From an uncultured Oscillospiraceae bacterium (GTDB lineage: Bacteria; Bacillota; Clostridia; Oscillospirales; Oscillospiraceae), in assembly GCA_934646185.1 (NCBI GenBank), contig CAKUEH010000009.1, forward strand, positions 1-64,000: a DNA stretch of 64,000 nt, read 5' to 3'. Below are positions 7,041-15,849 of this stretch, in pieces. Below the pieces are notes generated by a model. It saw nothing but the letters and a program-made list of their open reading frames with translations, searched no databases and was not told the origin of the DNA. Numbering within the stretch: the stretch's first letter is position 1; every line of letters begins with the position of its first letter. The translations under genes were made by a program, and so were the position numbers.

Positions 7041-10000
7041 TTATTGGGGGGTGAATGCCTCGAACAGCGGGGTATAGGTGTCCTTGCGGAGCAGGAAGCA
7101 TTTGAGTTCTGCGCCGGAATTCTTTACCGTGAAGGTATAGGCGGCTGTCCCGGGCTCGACTGTCTGGCTCTGCACGGCGAGCATTCTGCCGTCCTTGCCA
7201 TATTCCGCGACAAACAGGATAAATGCATCGTGAGCGTACTTGTAGCCGGTCGTGACGGTCAGCTCCGTGCCGTTGCGCGTGGCCGAGGGTTTCGCGGCCA
7301 GAGCCAGCCCGCCATTGGTGCGGAGCACGAAGGTGTTCGCGTCGTCCGGGATGAAATGCGCGCTGTAGTCCTTCGCACTCATCGCAAAGAGCGCGGGATA
7401 CGAAAGGGCTTCGACGCTGATGCCGATCTTTGCGTCGGCTCCCAGCTTGTCAGCGGTGAGGATCTGTCCGCCCGCAAGATAGACGTTGCTGCTGTCCTTG
7501 CCACCCGCGGTGTTGTCCGTGACGACGGGGTTGCCCTGAATCTTCAGCGTGCCGCCCTTTTCGACGTAGATGCCGCCGCCGAAGCCGGATGCCGTGTTGC
7601 CCGTGATCGTGCCGCCGTAGAGGTTCAGCGTGCCGCCCGCTTCGACATAGATCGCGCCGCCATTGCCGGAATAGACGTGATTATTTTTGATCGTGCCGCC
7701 GTAAATGTTGACGGTGCCGCCGGACTTGATGTAGATCGCGCCGCCCTTGCCGCTCGTGACGTGGTTGCCGGAAATTTCGCCGCTGTAAATATTCAGCTTG
7801 CCGTTCTCGTCCACGACGATCGCGCCGCCGAGCTTCGAGGAGCTGCCGCCGGTGACCTTGATGTTATAGATCTCGGCTGTTGCGTCCGCCACATACAGGC
7901 AGCCGCCGTGTTCGTCATCCACGTTGGTACCCTTGAGGACGCCGGTGCCGATGCAGTCCGTGAGCGTGAGATGCCACTTGTTTGACACGCGGAACTGCGC
8001 AGGGTAGTTGCTGTCCGCGCGCAGCGTCTTTCCGTACAGGCACAGGTCGAGCGACGGATTTTCGCTGGAACTGCCGCTGAGCTTGCGCAGAATCAGATCC
8101 AGATTGACGATGGATCTCTGCGCGTTCAGATAGTACGAACGCTGGTTTGCGCTTCCGTCCGGTGACAGCGAGGATCCCGAGAAGCCGGTATATGTCAGCA
8201 GCTCCTCCGCCGTGCAGTCTTTGTGCCCATAGCGGCAATGCGCATGGCTGCCGGGTGCGGGTTTAGCGGTGAGTGTAGTACATTCTGTAAGCAGCTCTGC
8301 GTAGTTCTCGGTTTCTCCAATGACGGCGTAAATATAGTAATCGCCTTCGTATGCGAAAATGGAGTTTTCCGTTATCTTTTCGTCCGTCGTGGGGTCGTAG
8401 ATGCCATCGGTTCGCATGCGGTAGTAGGTGATGCTGGGATCTGCGTCCAGAGGATCCGGAATGCTGTTATAATGAGAAGCGCGTGTAAACTCAACATTCG
8501 TCTCCGTCAGATAATCCATAATGCGATCTCCGACGTTGGCCCTGCTATTCTTCACGTGCAGATAAAAGAAAGGGTAATATTCTTCCGGCTCGAACTTGGT
8601 GATCGTTCCTTTTACCGTAAACGTATCCTCTGTCAGGTAATACGTCTTCTGTGCTTCCTCAGTCAGCTTTACCCGAACCGTGATTGTTGCGGCCTCTTTA
8701 CAGTTTGCAGAATTGTACGCCGCTTTGACAACCGTATAGTCCGTGTCCACTGTAAGCGGTACTGTGGCTCCCTTGGAATCAACGAATCCAATAGTCAGAT
8801 TTTTCGGGACGCTGTCCGTGCCGTCATACATCTTTGTGAAGGGGCCTTCGGGCACTTTGAGATAGATTGGTTCCCGAGCATCGGACGTAATGGTAACGGT
8901 AACGTTGATCGAATGGGTGTACTTGTACTCGCTGTCCGTCACCCGAAGGGTCAGATGGTTGACGCCCACCGCCAATTCGTTCAGCGGCAGCTCCGCCTTT
9001 TCCCATCTCGCGGCGGCAGCGCCCGCATAATACCACCCATAGTTGAAGCCTGCGCCCTTGCTGCTCAGGCTCGTGTTCGCATTCGGATAGGACAAGCTGG
9101 CGGTCAGCGTTTTGTTTTGCAGATCCTCTGTCGCCAGCGTCAGGGAATAACCGTTCTCATTCGATTGAAGTCCGTCGGGGCCGGTCACGGAGACAGAGAA
9201 CGGCGGCGTGGAGACGATGGAATTATTCGTCGACAGCCATGTAGATTCAGACCCGGACCAGCTCCCGTCACTCGGCCGATAGAATTTACAGCCGTCATCC
9301 AGAAGCTCGCGCAATTTGGAACCCGTTTTATCGGTGGTGATATATACGTATTCGCCGGTACCGCTCAGCAGCTTGAACGGCTTTTTGCCGCGCAGATTCT
9401 TGACTGTGCCGTTGTTCTGGATAGTGACAGACATCCCGGTCACAGCGTTGGTGCTCGCCCTCTGAATGGTATTGATCTCAGCGCCTTTGTTGTTCGTGAT
9501 CTCCATGCGCAGCGAGTTGTTATCCGGAATGTCGATTTGGGTAATGCTGCCATGATTGGTGATTTTGATATTGATCGCCGCTTGTGAATCGGACGTGGAC
9601 GTGATCTTCGGGATGGTAACGCCATTGCAGACGTGGACATCGCAAGAGTTGGTGAGGGTGATATCAGCCTCGCGCTCATAATGCGTGATCCAGACGCTCA
9701 GATTGTCAGGGTCATCGTAGGCAGCTGCCAACGCAGCCTCGACGGTTGTATAGTAAGTTTTGCCGCTGGAGCTGAGGGTATACGCCTCGCCCGTGGCACC
9801 GCAGACTTGGCAGACGCCATTAACATAATCGTGCGGCGTCATGGCGCGTCGGACAGAATCAGAGAGTCCCTGCTCTGCGTTTTGATCCGCGAAGAATTTA
9901 TGGCACTCCGGGCACTCGTAGCAGAGCTGTGAATAGCCATACGCGGTGCAGGTCGGCGCGGCTTGCGGATGCTTGGTCAGCGTATAGCGCGGCTGATTGG

Positions 10001-10451
10001 TGGTCACCGTAAATTCAAGCGCGTCATTCCAGCCGTACACGACGCCCGTAATCTTTGCAGTCAAATGGAGTTTCGTGTGGCAGAGATATTCGCCGGTGTT
10101 TTCTCTGGTGAATGTGACGGGTAGAGTATCATTGATGGAGTACGTATGCGATCCGTGTATGACGCCGCCGTCTTCTCTGCCCCTGCAAGAAACGTTGTTT
10201 ACCTCGATTTTAAACACGATCTGGTCTGACGTCCAGCTGTCGATCCCTCGCACCGCATATGAGCCACGAGACATTGCTGTTACAATATTATCTCTATGCA
10301 GCGTGCAGCGATAATTTGCGTCAAACGTAAAAAAGATCGGCTTTCCGTCTTCATACGCTGTATAGTCGGCGGAGCCCGCCGACACCGCCGCCGTCAGCGC
10401 AATCAGCAGCAGCCCGAGCATAAGAAGATTTCTGAACAGTCGTTTTTTCAT
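7041..10451 (-). CDS. Large secreted surface protein with beta-helix repeats
   Basis: 1136 residues with a signal peptide (MKKRLFRNLLMLGLLLIALTA...). No LPXTG or clear membrane anchor. About residues 170-215 hold a small cysteine cluster (CYECPECHKFF...GVCQVCGA) seen in clostridial surface proteins. The middle holds Ig/YDG-like segments (for example KMYDGTDSVPKNLTIGF). The C-terminal third has repeated GG(A/G)IYVxxGGTLNIYGGTI units that form a right-handed parallel beta-helix like pectate lyase or adhesin stalks. No catalytic residues are evident, so an adhesin or glycan-binding role is inferred. Its ATG overlaps the TetR stop codon (ATGA, 10448-10451) and has RBS GGAGGA, so the two are co-translated. 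Confidence 0.85.
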   Translation of the reverse strand: MKKRLFRNLLMLGLLLIALTAAVSAGSADYTAYEDGKPIFFTFDANYRCTLHRDNIVTAMSRGSYAVRGIDSWTSDQIVFKIEVNNVSCRGREDGGVIHGSHTYSINDTLPVTFTRENTGEYLCHTKLHLTAKITGVVYGWNDALEFTVTTNQPRYTLTKHPQAAPTCTAYGYSQLCYECPECHKFFADQNAEQGLSDSVRRAMTPHDYVNGVCQVCGATGEAYTLSSSGKTYYTTVEAALAAAYDDPDNLSVWITHYEREADITLTNSCDVHVCNGVTIPKITSTSDSQAAINIKITNHGSITQIDIPDNNSLRMEITNNKGAEINTIQRASTNAVTGMSVTIQNNGTVKNLRGKKPFKLLSGTGEYVYITTDKTGSKLRELLDDGCKFYRPSDGSWSGSESTWLSTNNSIVSTPPFSVSVTGPDGLQSNENGYSLTLATEDLQNKTLTASLSYPNANTSLSSKGAGFNYGWYYAGAAAARWEKAELPLNELAVGVNHLTLRVTDSEYKYTHSINVTVTITSDAREPIYLKVPEGPFTKMYDGTDSVPKNLTIGFVDSKGATVPLTVDTDYTVVKAAYNSANCKEAATITVRVKLTEEAQKTYYLTEDTFTVKGTITKFEPEEYYPFFYLHVKNSRANVGDRIMDYLTETNVEFTRASHYNSIPDPLDADPSITYYRMRTDGIYDPTTDEKITENSIFAYEGDYYIYAVIGETENYAELLTECTTLTAKPAPGSHAHCRYGHKDCTAEELLTYTGFSGSSLSPDGSANQRSYYLNAQRSIVNLDLILRKLSGSSSENPSLDLCLYGKTLRADSNYPAQFRVSNKWHLTLTDCIGTGVLKGTNVDDEHGGCLYVADATAEIYNIKVTGGSSSKLGGAIVVDENGKLNIYSGEISGNHVTSGKGGAIYIKSGGTVNIYGGTIKNNHVYSGNGGAIYVEAGGTLNLYGGTITGNTASGFGGGIYVEKGGTLKIQGNPVVTDNTAGGKDSSNVYLAGGQILTADKLGADAKIGISVEALSYPALFAMSAKDYSAHFIPDDANTFVLRTNGGLALAAKPSATRNGTELTVTTGYKYAHDAFILFVAEYGKDGRMLAVQSQTVEPGTAAYTFTVKNSGAELKCFLLRKDTYTPLFEAFTPQ

Positions 10452-11161
10452 TTGTGTTCCTCCGTTTCCGTGATTCCCTGCAGGGAAAATTCAAATCGCA
10501 TGGCCAGCGCTTCGAACAGCGCGTGCATGACCCGCTCCGCGATGGCGCGGATGTCCAGTCCTTCAACAAAGCGGACGACCTGCTCCAGCTCATCCTCCGG
10601 CACCCGATAGGCCCGCAGGCTCATGCAGAAAAACAGCCGCAGCTTCTTTTCCAGCGTCAGCTCCGCGTCGCACGGGTGCGCCATGTAGCCGCGCATGATG
10701 CTGGCCGAGCCGATCTCCATGTCGTAAAAATCCCGCGCCGTCCGCCCCGGCAGATACGGGCCGAAGATCTGCTGCAGCTCCTTCGCCGTCTCGCGGAAAA
10801 TATAGTCCGAGGCTTCCTTCTGTGTGTAGGCTTCGATGTAAATTTCGCGCAGATTTTCGTTCAGCTCCGTCAGCGTCAGCTGGATCGCGGTCTCCACCGC
10901 GTAGATATACACCGGCGGCAGCTGCGCGCCCGTCATGCTGCGCGCCATGGCGAACTGATTGGAGAACATGAATTCCACCAGCTCCGTCAGCACGCCGTCC
11001 TTGGCGCGGAAAATATTCTGGAACGTGCTGTAGGAGACGTCGGCTTTTTCGATGATCTCCGCCAGCGTCGTCCGCCGGTAGCCCTTTTCGAGAAAGAGCT
11101 TCACGCAGACCGTCAGGATCCGCTTCTTCGCGGGCAGGCTTGCGCTCGTAATGCCGATCAA
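10448..11161 (-). CDS. TetR-family transcriptional regulator
   Basis: About 237 residues. The N-terminal helix-turn-helix is TetR-like (KKRILTVCVKLFLEKGYRRTTLAEIIEKADVSYSTFQNIFRAKDGVL), followed by an all-helical ligand domain of unknown specificity. The start chosen is TTG 11161, with AAAGGA 8 nt upstream; GTG 11167 is the alternative. The longer frame up to 11272 would run through the promoter and operator. It is the first gene of a two-gene operon with the large surface protein and probably represses its own promoter. Confidence 0.88.
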   Translation of the reverse strand: MIGITSASLPAKKRILTVCVKLFLEKGYRRTTLAEIIEKADVSYSTFQNIFRAKDGVLTELVEFMFSNQFAMARSMTGAQLPPVYIYAVETAIQLTLTELNENLREIYIEAYTQKEASDYIFRETAKELQQIFGPYLPGRTARDFYDMEIGSASIMRGYMAHPCDAELTLEKKLRLFFCMSLRAYRVPEDELEQVVRFVEGLDIRAIAERVMHALFEALAMRFEFSLQGITETEEHK

Positions 11162-11179
11162 GATCACATCCTTTACTTT

Positions 11180-11223
11180 GGTATATGCACCAACAGTATA
11201 CCATAGCCATGCACGGAACGCAA
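11180..11223 (-). promoter_or_regulatory. TetR operon promoter with overlapping operator
   Basis: Reading on the minus strand: TTGCGT (11223-11218), 17 bp, TATACT (11200-11195) with extended TGG. A perfect inverted repeat GGTATA-N11-TATACC (11180-11202) covers the -10 element, the expected position for an autorepressor site. Confidence 0.65.
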
Positions 11224-11310
11224 GCACGATTCTTCCGCTCCGTTCGTCTTTCGCGTGCAGAACGCTGCGCATTCAAAAAATTCCATGGAATTTGCCCCGC
11301 GAATTCCCAT

Positions 11311-11339
11311 TCATAACGCGCCGGCATCGGGTCAAACTA
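11311..11339 (+). promoter_or_regulatory. Possible sigma-G promoter of the SASP gene
   Basis: TCATA (11311-11315), 17 bp, CAAACTA (11333-11339) resembles the forespore sigma-G consensus (GHATR / CATNNTA) with one mismatch in each box. It is placed 55 bp upstream of a spore-protein gene. Confidence 0.4.
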
Positions 11340-11394
11340 CGGTTGTAGGAAATCAAAACGGATTTCCCCAAAACAAGTAAGGAGATGCAGAACT

Positions 11395-11595
11395 ATGACG
11401 AACCGTAATTCTTCCAACATCAACATCCCGGAAGCCCGCGAAGCCATGGACAAGTTCAAGATGGAAGCCGCCTCTGAGGTCGGCGTCAACCTGAAGAACG
11501 GCTACAACGGCGACCTGACCTCCCGCGAAGCCGGCTCCGTCGGCGGCCAGATGGTCAAGAAAATGATCGAGTCCTACGAGCGCAACATGAAGTAA
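11395..11595 (+). CDS. Small acid-soluble spore protein, alpha/beta type
   Basis: 66-residue DNA-binding protein that coats forespore DNA and protects it from damage. Family signatures are visible: the NIPEAREAMDKFKMEAASEVGV helix with the Glu-Xaa germination-protease cleavage region, the GYNGDLTSREAGSVGGQMVKKMIE second helix, and C-terminal ESYE. RBS AAGGAGATG is 8 nt before ATG. A monocistronic gene with its own terminator, expected to be expressed in the forespore. Confidence 0.97.
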   Translation: MTNRNSSNINIPEAREAMDKFKMEAASEVGVNLKNGYNGDLTSREAGSVGGQMVKKMIESYERNMK

Positions 11596-11628
11596 GTCTT
11601 TTTCTCCGGGATACCGGAGGCGAAGACG

Positions 11629-11660
11629 GGAGCTGCCGCATCCGCGGCAGCTCCTTATCT
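11629..11660 (+). terminator. Terminator after the SASP gene
   Basis: Perfect 11-bp stem GGAGCTGCCGC/GCGGCAGCTCC (11629-11639 with 11644-11654) with a 4-nt loop, followed by a short TTATCT run. Confidence 0.7.
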
Positions 11661-11759
11661 ATGAAAAGGGTGCTTGAAACAACTTCCTGAGTATGGTATG
11701 GTGAATATGGGAAAATATAGCCGCTTTTTGGAGGCGGAGGAAAAGAAAGAGGGATATTG

Positions 11760-14700
11760 ATGAAGAATCGTTTTACCCGTCTGACTGCGCTGCTGTGTGC
11801 GGCGGCGATCCTGCTGTGCAGTCTGCCCATGCAGGTGCTGGCGGCGGAATTCCGGCCGCAGACCGCCTGTGAAGATGCTATGCCGGACGAGCTGCCCGTT
11901 CAGGAAAAAGCGCCTGCCGCCCCGGAAGAGCCGGAGCTGTCCGAGGCCGTGGAGCAGGCAGAACCGGCTGCAGATGCTTCCGCAGAGACGGAAGCCGCTC
12001 TGGAGGAGTTGGCCGTCTCCGCCCTCTCCACCGGCAGCGAATCCGGCGATTTTACATACAGCGTTCTGTCCGACAATACCGCGCAGATCACGGGGTATAC
12101 AGGGACGGCGGCAAATCTGGTTGTTCCGGATAAACTAGATGGATATACGGTGGCGGAAATTGAGAATTTCTGCTTTAGCGGAAACAAAAATCTGGTTTCG
12201 CTGAAACTTCCGGACACGGTAACAAGAATTGGTTATAAAGCATTTGCAGATTGCACGAACCTCGCGAGTATCAACTATCCGCTTGCGCTGAAAAACGCAG
12301 GAAATTATAACGGAGGGTTTCTGTTCGACGGAACCAAAATCAGCAGCATCATCGTACCAGAGGGTGTAACGGCATTACCCTCGGACGTATTTCAGGGTGC
12401 TTCCATGCTGACAAAGGTTCAGCTGCCAAGTACACTTACTTCGATTGGAAGCAGGGCGTTCCAGTCCTGCTCAGGTCTGAGTGAGATCAAACTGCCCGAA
12501 GGATTGACCGAAATCGACAACTGGGCGTTTGAGTATTGTACGGGACTGGTTTCGCTGAAACTCCCGGACACAGTAACAAGAATCGGTTATAAAGCGTTTG
12601 CAGACTGTACGAACCTCGCGAGTATCAACTATCCGCTTGCGCTGAAAAACGCGGGAAATTATAACGGTGGGTTCCTGTTCGACGGAACCAAAATCAGCAG
12701 CATCATCGTACCGGAGGGTGTAACGGCATTACCCTCGGGCGTATTTCAGGGTGCTTCCATGCTGAGGGAGGTTCAGCTGCCAAGTACACTTACTTCGATT
12801 GGAAGCAGGGCGTTCCAGTCCTGCTCAGGTCTGAGTGAGATCAAACTGCCCGAAGGATTGACCGAAATCGACAACTGGGCGTTTGAGTATTGTACGGGAC
12901 TGGTTTCGCTGAAACTCCCGGACACAGTAACAAGAATCGGTTATAAAGCGTTTGCAGACTGTACGAACCTCGCGAGTATCAACTATCCGCTTGCGCTGAA
13001 AAACGCGGGAAATTATAACGGTGGGTTCCTGTTCGACGGAACCAAAATCAGCAGCATCATCGTACCGGAGGGTGTAACGGCATTACCCTCGGGCGTATTT
13101 CAGGGTGCTTCCATGCTGAGGGAGGTTCAGTTGCCAACAACACTTACTTCGATTGGAAATAGTGCATTCAGCGGCTGCTCGCAGCTTTCTGCGCTCTGTA
13201 TCCCGATTGGCGTGACCCAAATTGGAAGCACTGCTTTCGCTGGCTGTACCGAACTGGTGCAGGTTGCATTCCTCGGCACAAAGTGTTCGTTCGGGAAAAA
13301 TGCGTTCAGGGATTCGGAAAATGTCCTGTTCTACTGCCCGATGGTGTCGGAAGAAGCACTGTACGCCATTGAAAATGATATACCGATCGTGCCGACCGGC
13401 GGTGTACGGGATGATCCGACGAGCGTACTGGACTATTCCGACTGCTCCTACTTCGCGGAGCTTGGCTCTATGGCGGCAAACGGGCTTGTTTCCGTCACGG
13501 TGCGCTATGCTATCAAGGACAGCATGAAAGCGGCTGTCGAAAACAAGAGCCTGCGGCTGTATCTGCCCGGGACTGCGGAGCTGTATGAGCAGACGCTGAA
13601 GCTTGATGGCGTACTCTGCACGGAATATACCTATGACGGGAAAAAAGTGCTGACGATTCCGGTCGAAAAGGACAGCGGAACGCTTAAATTCTCGCTGCAT
13701 GTGACCGCGCAGGGCAATCTGTTCAGCTATGCCGCGCTGATCCGGACAAAGGACGGCGCGGCCGGAAAAGATATCATCGGCATCCTGAATGACAGCGTAA
13801 ATGTGCTGACGCTGAATGCGCCGGACACAGCTACAACGGCCAGCGTGACGGTAAGCGGTCTTGCGCCTGCGTCCGCAGAGGTGAAGCTGTCGGTGAACGG
13901 AAGCGCACAGCAGACGGTGAACGCCTCAAAGGCAGGCAGTTGGAGCGTGACGGTCACGCTTCCGTCTCCTGAGGATTACCATAGCTATACCATTCTGGCT
14001 GAATGTCAGTCCGGCGATTCGCTTATGCAGCGATCCGCATCCGTGACCTACCATGCCGAAGAGCCTGCCGTTACGGACTTCAAAATGTATTACAACGAGC
14101 ACAGTATACCCCATTCCTGTGATCTGCTGCATATCGGGACGATCCGGCCCAAGGTCTATTTCCTGCCCGGCACAGAATTCCGTTTTGAACTCAAGCTTGA
14201 CCATCCGGAGCAGATCGACACGCTTTACGTTACCAGTACCCGAAGCAATGAGGTCAAATATCTGCAGGCGACATATGATGAAGAACGCGGTCTGTTTACC
14301 ACGAACGGTTATTTTGACGAAAATGACCGCCGCTATGTCCCCGGCACGATCAGCTACGAGTATACAAAGAAGATCACACCGGTAACTGTTGACACAAGCT
14401 ATGATTGGAGCGTTTTTGATCCGCAGCTCCCTTCTGACAAAAAAGACGCCATCCGCTTCAGTCAATATACAGATTCGAACTGCACCGCACAAATCGATTT
14501 GGGCAGCGTTTACAGCGGCTTGAATGAGGTTGTTGTCGATGCCGCTGTAAGCGTATATGATGAACTGACGGACGGTGACCTTAAGGACTGGCTTGGCGTG
14601 TTCAAGGACTTCGATAAGATGGATTCCTATCTTGTTCCCGGCAAGGACGGAGAAAAATTCTATGTTACGATGGACGCCAGTGATCCGTATTCCTATGTCA

Positions 14701-15785
14701 TGCTCGTCCGCGACATGGCCGGGGCGAAGTTTATAAAACTTATTTTAAAAGAGAAGCTTGACAACACACAGAATCTGGATACGGCATGGTCGCTGGTGAA
14801 GATATCCAGCGCGCTGTCGACGGTAAGCACCATTACAAATGTCATGTACAAGCAGCATTCCATTGAAAAGGACATGGATAAGCTGCGCGAAGAGGTACTG
14901 CAGACGTCGTATGGCACACCGCAGCAGCGTCAGGAGGCCCTGCGGCAGGTCGATGCTTTGGAGCACGACCAGTCGGCCTTCATGCTGCTTACAACGATCC
15001 TTCCGCTCGTTGTTGCGGGCGCGCCCATCGCGCTTGGCGCGACAATGAGTGCAGCACCAGCTATCCTGTTCACGGCGATGCTCGGCGTCATGACTTCTGT
15101 TGCACCGATGTTCTGGGAGCTTCGAACGGCACAGATCAAGGGGCAGAAATTCCGTGCCGACTTCGTTGTTGACCCCAGCGGCTATGTGTATGATCGGGAA
15201 ACGAATGAACGGCTTGAGGGCGTAAAGACAACTGCATATTATATTCCGGAGCCCGAAAAAGCGACCGGAGCATTTTGGAAGAACACGCCTGCTGCCAATA
15301 CGTATGGGGAACTCTGGAACGGTGAGGAATACAATCAGAGCAACCCGCTTTATACCAATGCGGACGGAAAATATGCCTGGAATGTGCCGACAGGCTGGTG
15401 GCGCGTAAAGTACGAAAAAGAAGGCTATGAGACGGCGTGGAGCGACTGGATGACCGTTCCGCCCGAACAGACCGACGTCAACATCGGCCTGAAGCCGATC
15501 GCGCCGGAGTATGCGGTCCGCGCAGAGGCTGTGACTGCGGACCATGTGTCAGTGCGCGTGACGAGCGGCAGTGCGGCGAAGCAGACGGCGCGCTGTGTAC
15601 TTGCAGCCTACGACACGGACGGGCGGCTGACGGCTGCGGCTGTGAAGACGCTTTTGCCTGGGAGCGAGGCGGCGCTCACGCTTTCCGGCCTGCGCGCAGG
15701 CGGCACGGTCAAGCTGTTTATCCTGAACAGCACGACCGGTGAGCCTCTGCGCCGCAGCTGGTCATCCACGCTTCAGGCAGCATAA
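11760..15785 (+). CDS. Giant secreted BspA-type leucine-rich-repeat protein
   Basis: 1341 residues with a signal peptide ending near LAAEF. Residues 30-85 are acidic and low complexity. About residues 100-540 are BspA/LRR_5 repeats (IxLPxxVTxIGxxAFxxCxxL) organised in a 118-residue super-repeat. The rest contains Ig-like segments, a long helix followed by a strongly hydrophobic stretch around residues 1080-1120 (LLTTILPLVVAGAPIALG), and a carboxypeptidase-regulatory-like fold near the C-terminus (YTNADGKYAWNVPTGWWRVKYE). No LPXTG motif; the hydrophobic pair could hold it in the membrane. BspA-type proteins bind host or bacterial surfaces, so an adhesin role is inferred. The start is ATG 11760 with AGAGGG upstream; a TTG one codon earlier is unlikely. 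Confidence 0.9.
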   Translation: MKNRFTRLTALLCAAAILLCSLPMQVLAAEFRPQTACEDAMPDELPVQEKAPAAPEEPELSEAVEQAEPAADASAETEAALEELAVSALSTGSESGDFTYSVLSDNTAQITGYTGTAANLVVPDKLDGYTVAEIENFCFSGNKNLVSLKLPDTVTRIGYKAFADCTNLASINYPLALKNAGNYNGGFLFDGTKISSIIVPEGVTALPSDVFQGASMLTKVQLPSTLTSIGSRAFQSCSGLSEIKLPEGLTEIDNWAFEYCTGLVSLKLPDTVTRIGYKAFADCTNLASINYPLALKNAGNYNGGFLFDGTKISSIIVPEGVTALPSGVFQGASMLREVQLPSTLTSIGSRAFQSCSGLSEIKLPEGLTEIDNWAFEYCTGLVSLKLPDTVTRIGYKAFADCTNLASINYPLALKNAGNYNGGFLFDGTKISSIIVPEGVTALPSGVFQGASMLREVQLPTTLTSIGNSAFSGCSQLSALCIPIGVTQIGSTAFAGCTELVQVAFLGTKCSFGKNAFRDSENVLFYCPMVSEEALYAIENDIPIVPTGGVRDDPTSVLDYSDCSYFAELGSMAANGLVSVTVRYAIKDSMKAAVENKSLRLYLPGTAELYEQTLKLDGVLCTEYTYDGKKVLTIPVEKDSGTLKFSLHVTAQGNLFSYAALIRTKDGAAGKDIIGILNDSVNVLTLNAPDTATTASVTVSGLAPASAEVKLSVNGSAQQTVNASKAGSWSVTVTLPSPEDYHSYTILAECQSGDSLMQRSASVTYHAEEPAVTDFKMYYNEHSIPHSCDLLHIGTIRPKVYFLPGTEFRFELKLDHPEQIDTLYVTSTRSNEVKYLQATYDEERGLFTTNGYFDENDRRYVPGTISYEYTKKITPVTVDTSYDWSVFDPQLPSDKKDAIRFSQYTDSNCTAQIDLGSVYSGLNEVVVDAAVSVYDELTDGDLKDWLGVFKDFDKMDSYLVPGKDGEKFYVTMDASDPYSYVMLVRDMAGAKFIKLILKEKLDNTQNLDTAWSLVKISSALSTVSTITNVMYKQHSIEKDMDKLREEVLQTSYGTPQQRQEALRQVDALEHDQSAFMLLTTILPLVVAGAPIALGATMSAAPAILFTAMLGVMTSVAPMFWELRTAQIKGQKFRADFVVDPSGYVYDRETNERLEGVKTTAYYIPEPEKATGAFWKNTPAANTYGELWNGEEYNQSNPLYTNADGKYAWNVPTGWWRVKYEKEGYETAWSDWMTVPPEQTDVNIGLKPIAPEYAVRAEAVTADHVSVRVTSGSAAKQTARCVLAAYDTDGRLTAAAVKTLLPGSEAALTLSGLRAGGTVKLFILNSTTGEPLRRSWSSTLQAA
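12192..13130 (+). repeat. 354-bp in-frame tandem repeat inside the LRR gene
   Basis: Units begin at 12192, 12546 and 12900 (period 354 bp, 118 codons, five leucine-rich repeats per unit). The third unit is cut after about 230 bp. Units 2 and 3 are almost identical at the DNA level, even at silent sites, while unit 1 differs at scattered positions. Confidence 0.95.
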
Positions 15786-15802
15786 AACCCGGATAAAACC
15801 AG

Positions 15803-15845
15803 CAGCGCCCCGCGTTCCGGATGGAGCGTGGGGCGCTGATTTTGC
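15803..15845. terminator. Bidirectional terminator between the LRR gene and argS
   Basis: 12-bp stem CAGCGCCCCGCG/CGTGGGGCGCTG (one G-T pair; 15803-15814 with 15827-15838). ATTTT lies to the right and AAAACC to the left, so it can end both convergent transcripts. Confidence 0.8.
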
Positions 15846-15849
15846 GTTC

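Noticed and set aside
12192..13130. Regular 354-bp repeats considered as CRISPR or an integrated tandem array
   Set aside because: The repeats are in frame within an LRR coding region, far too long for CRISPR repeats and without spacers.
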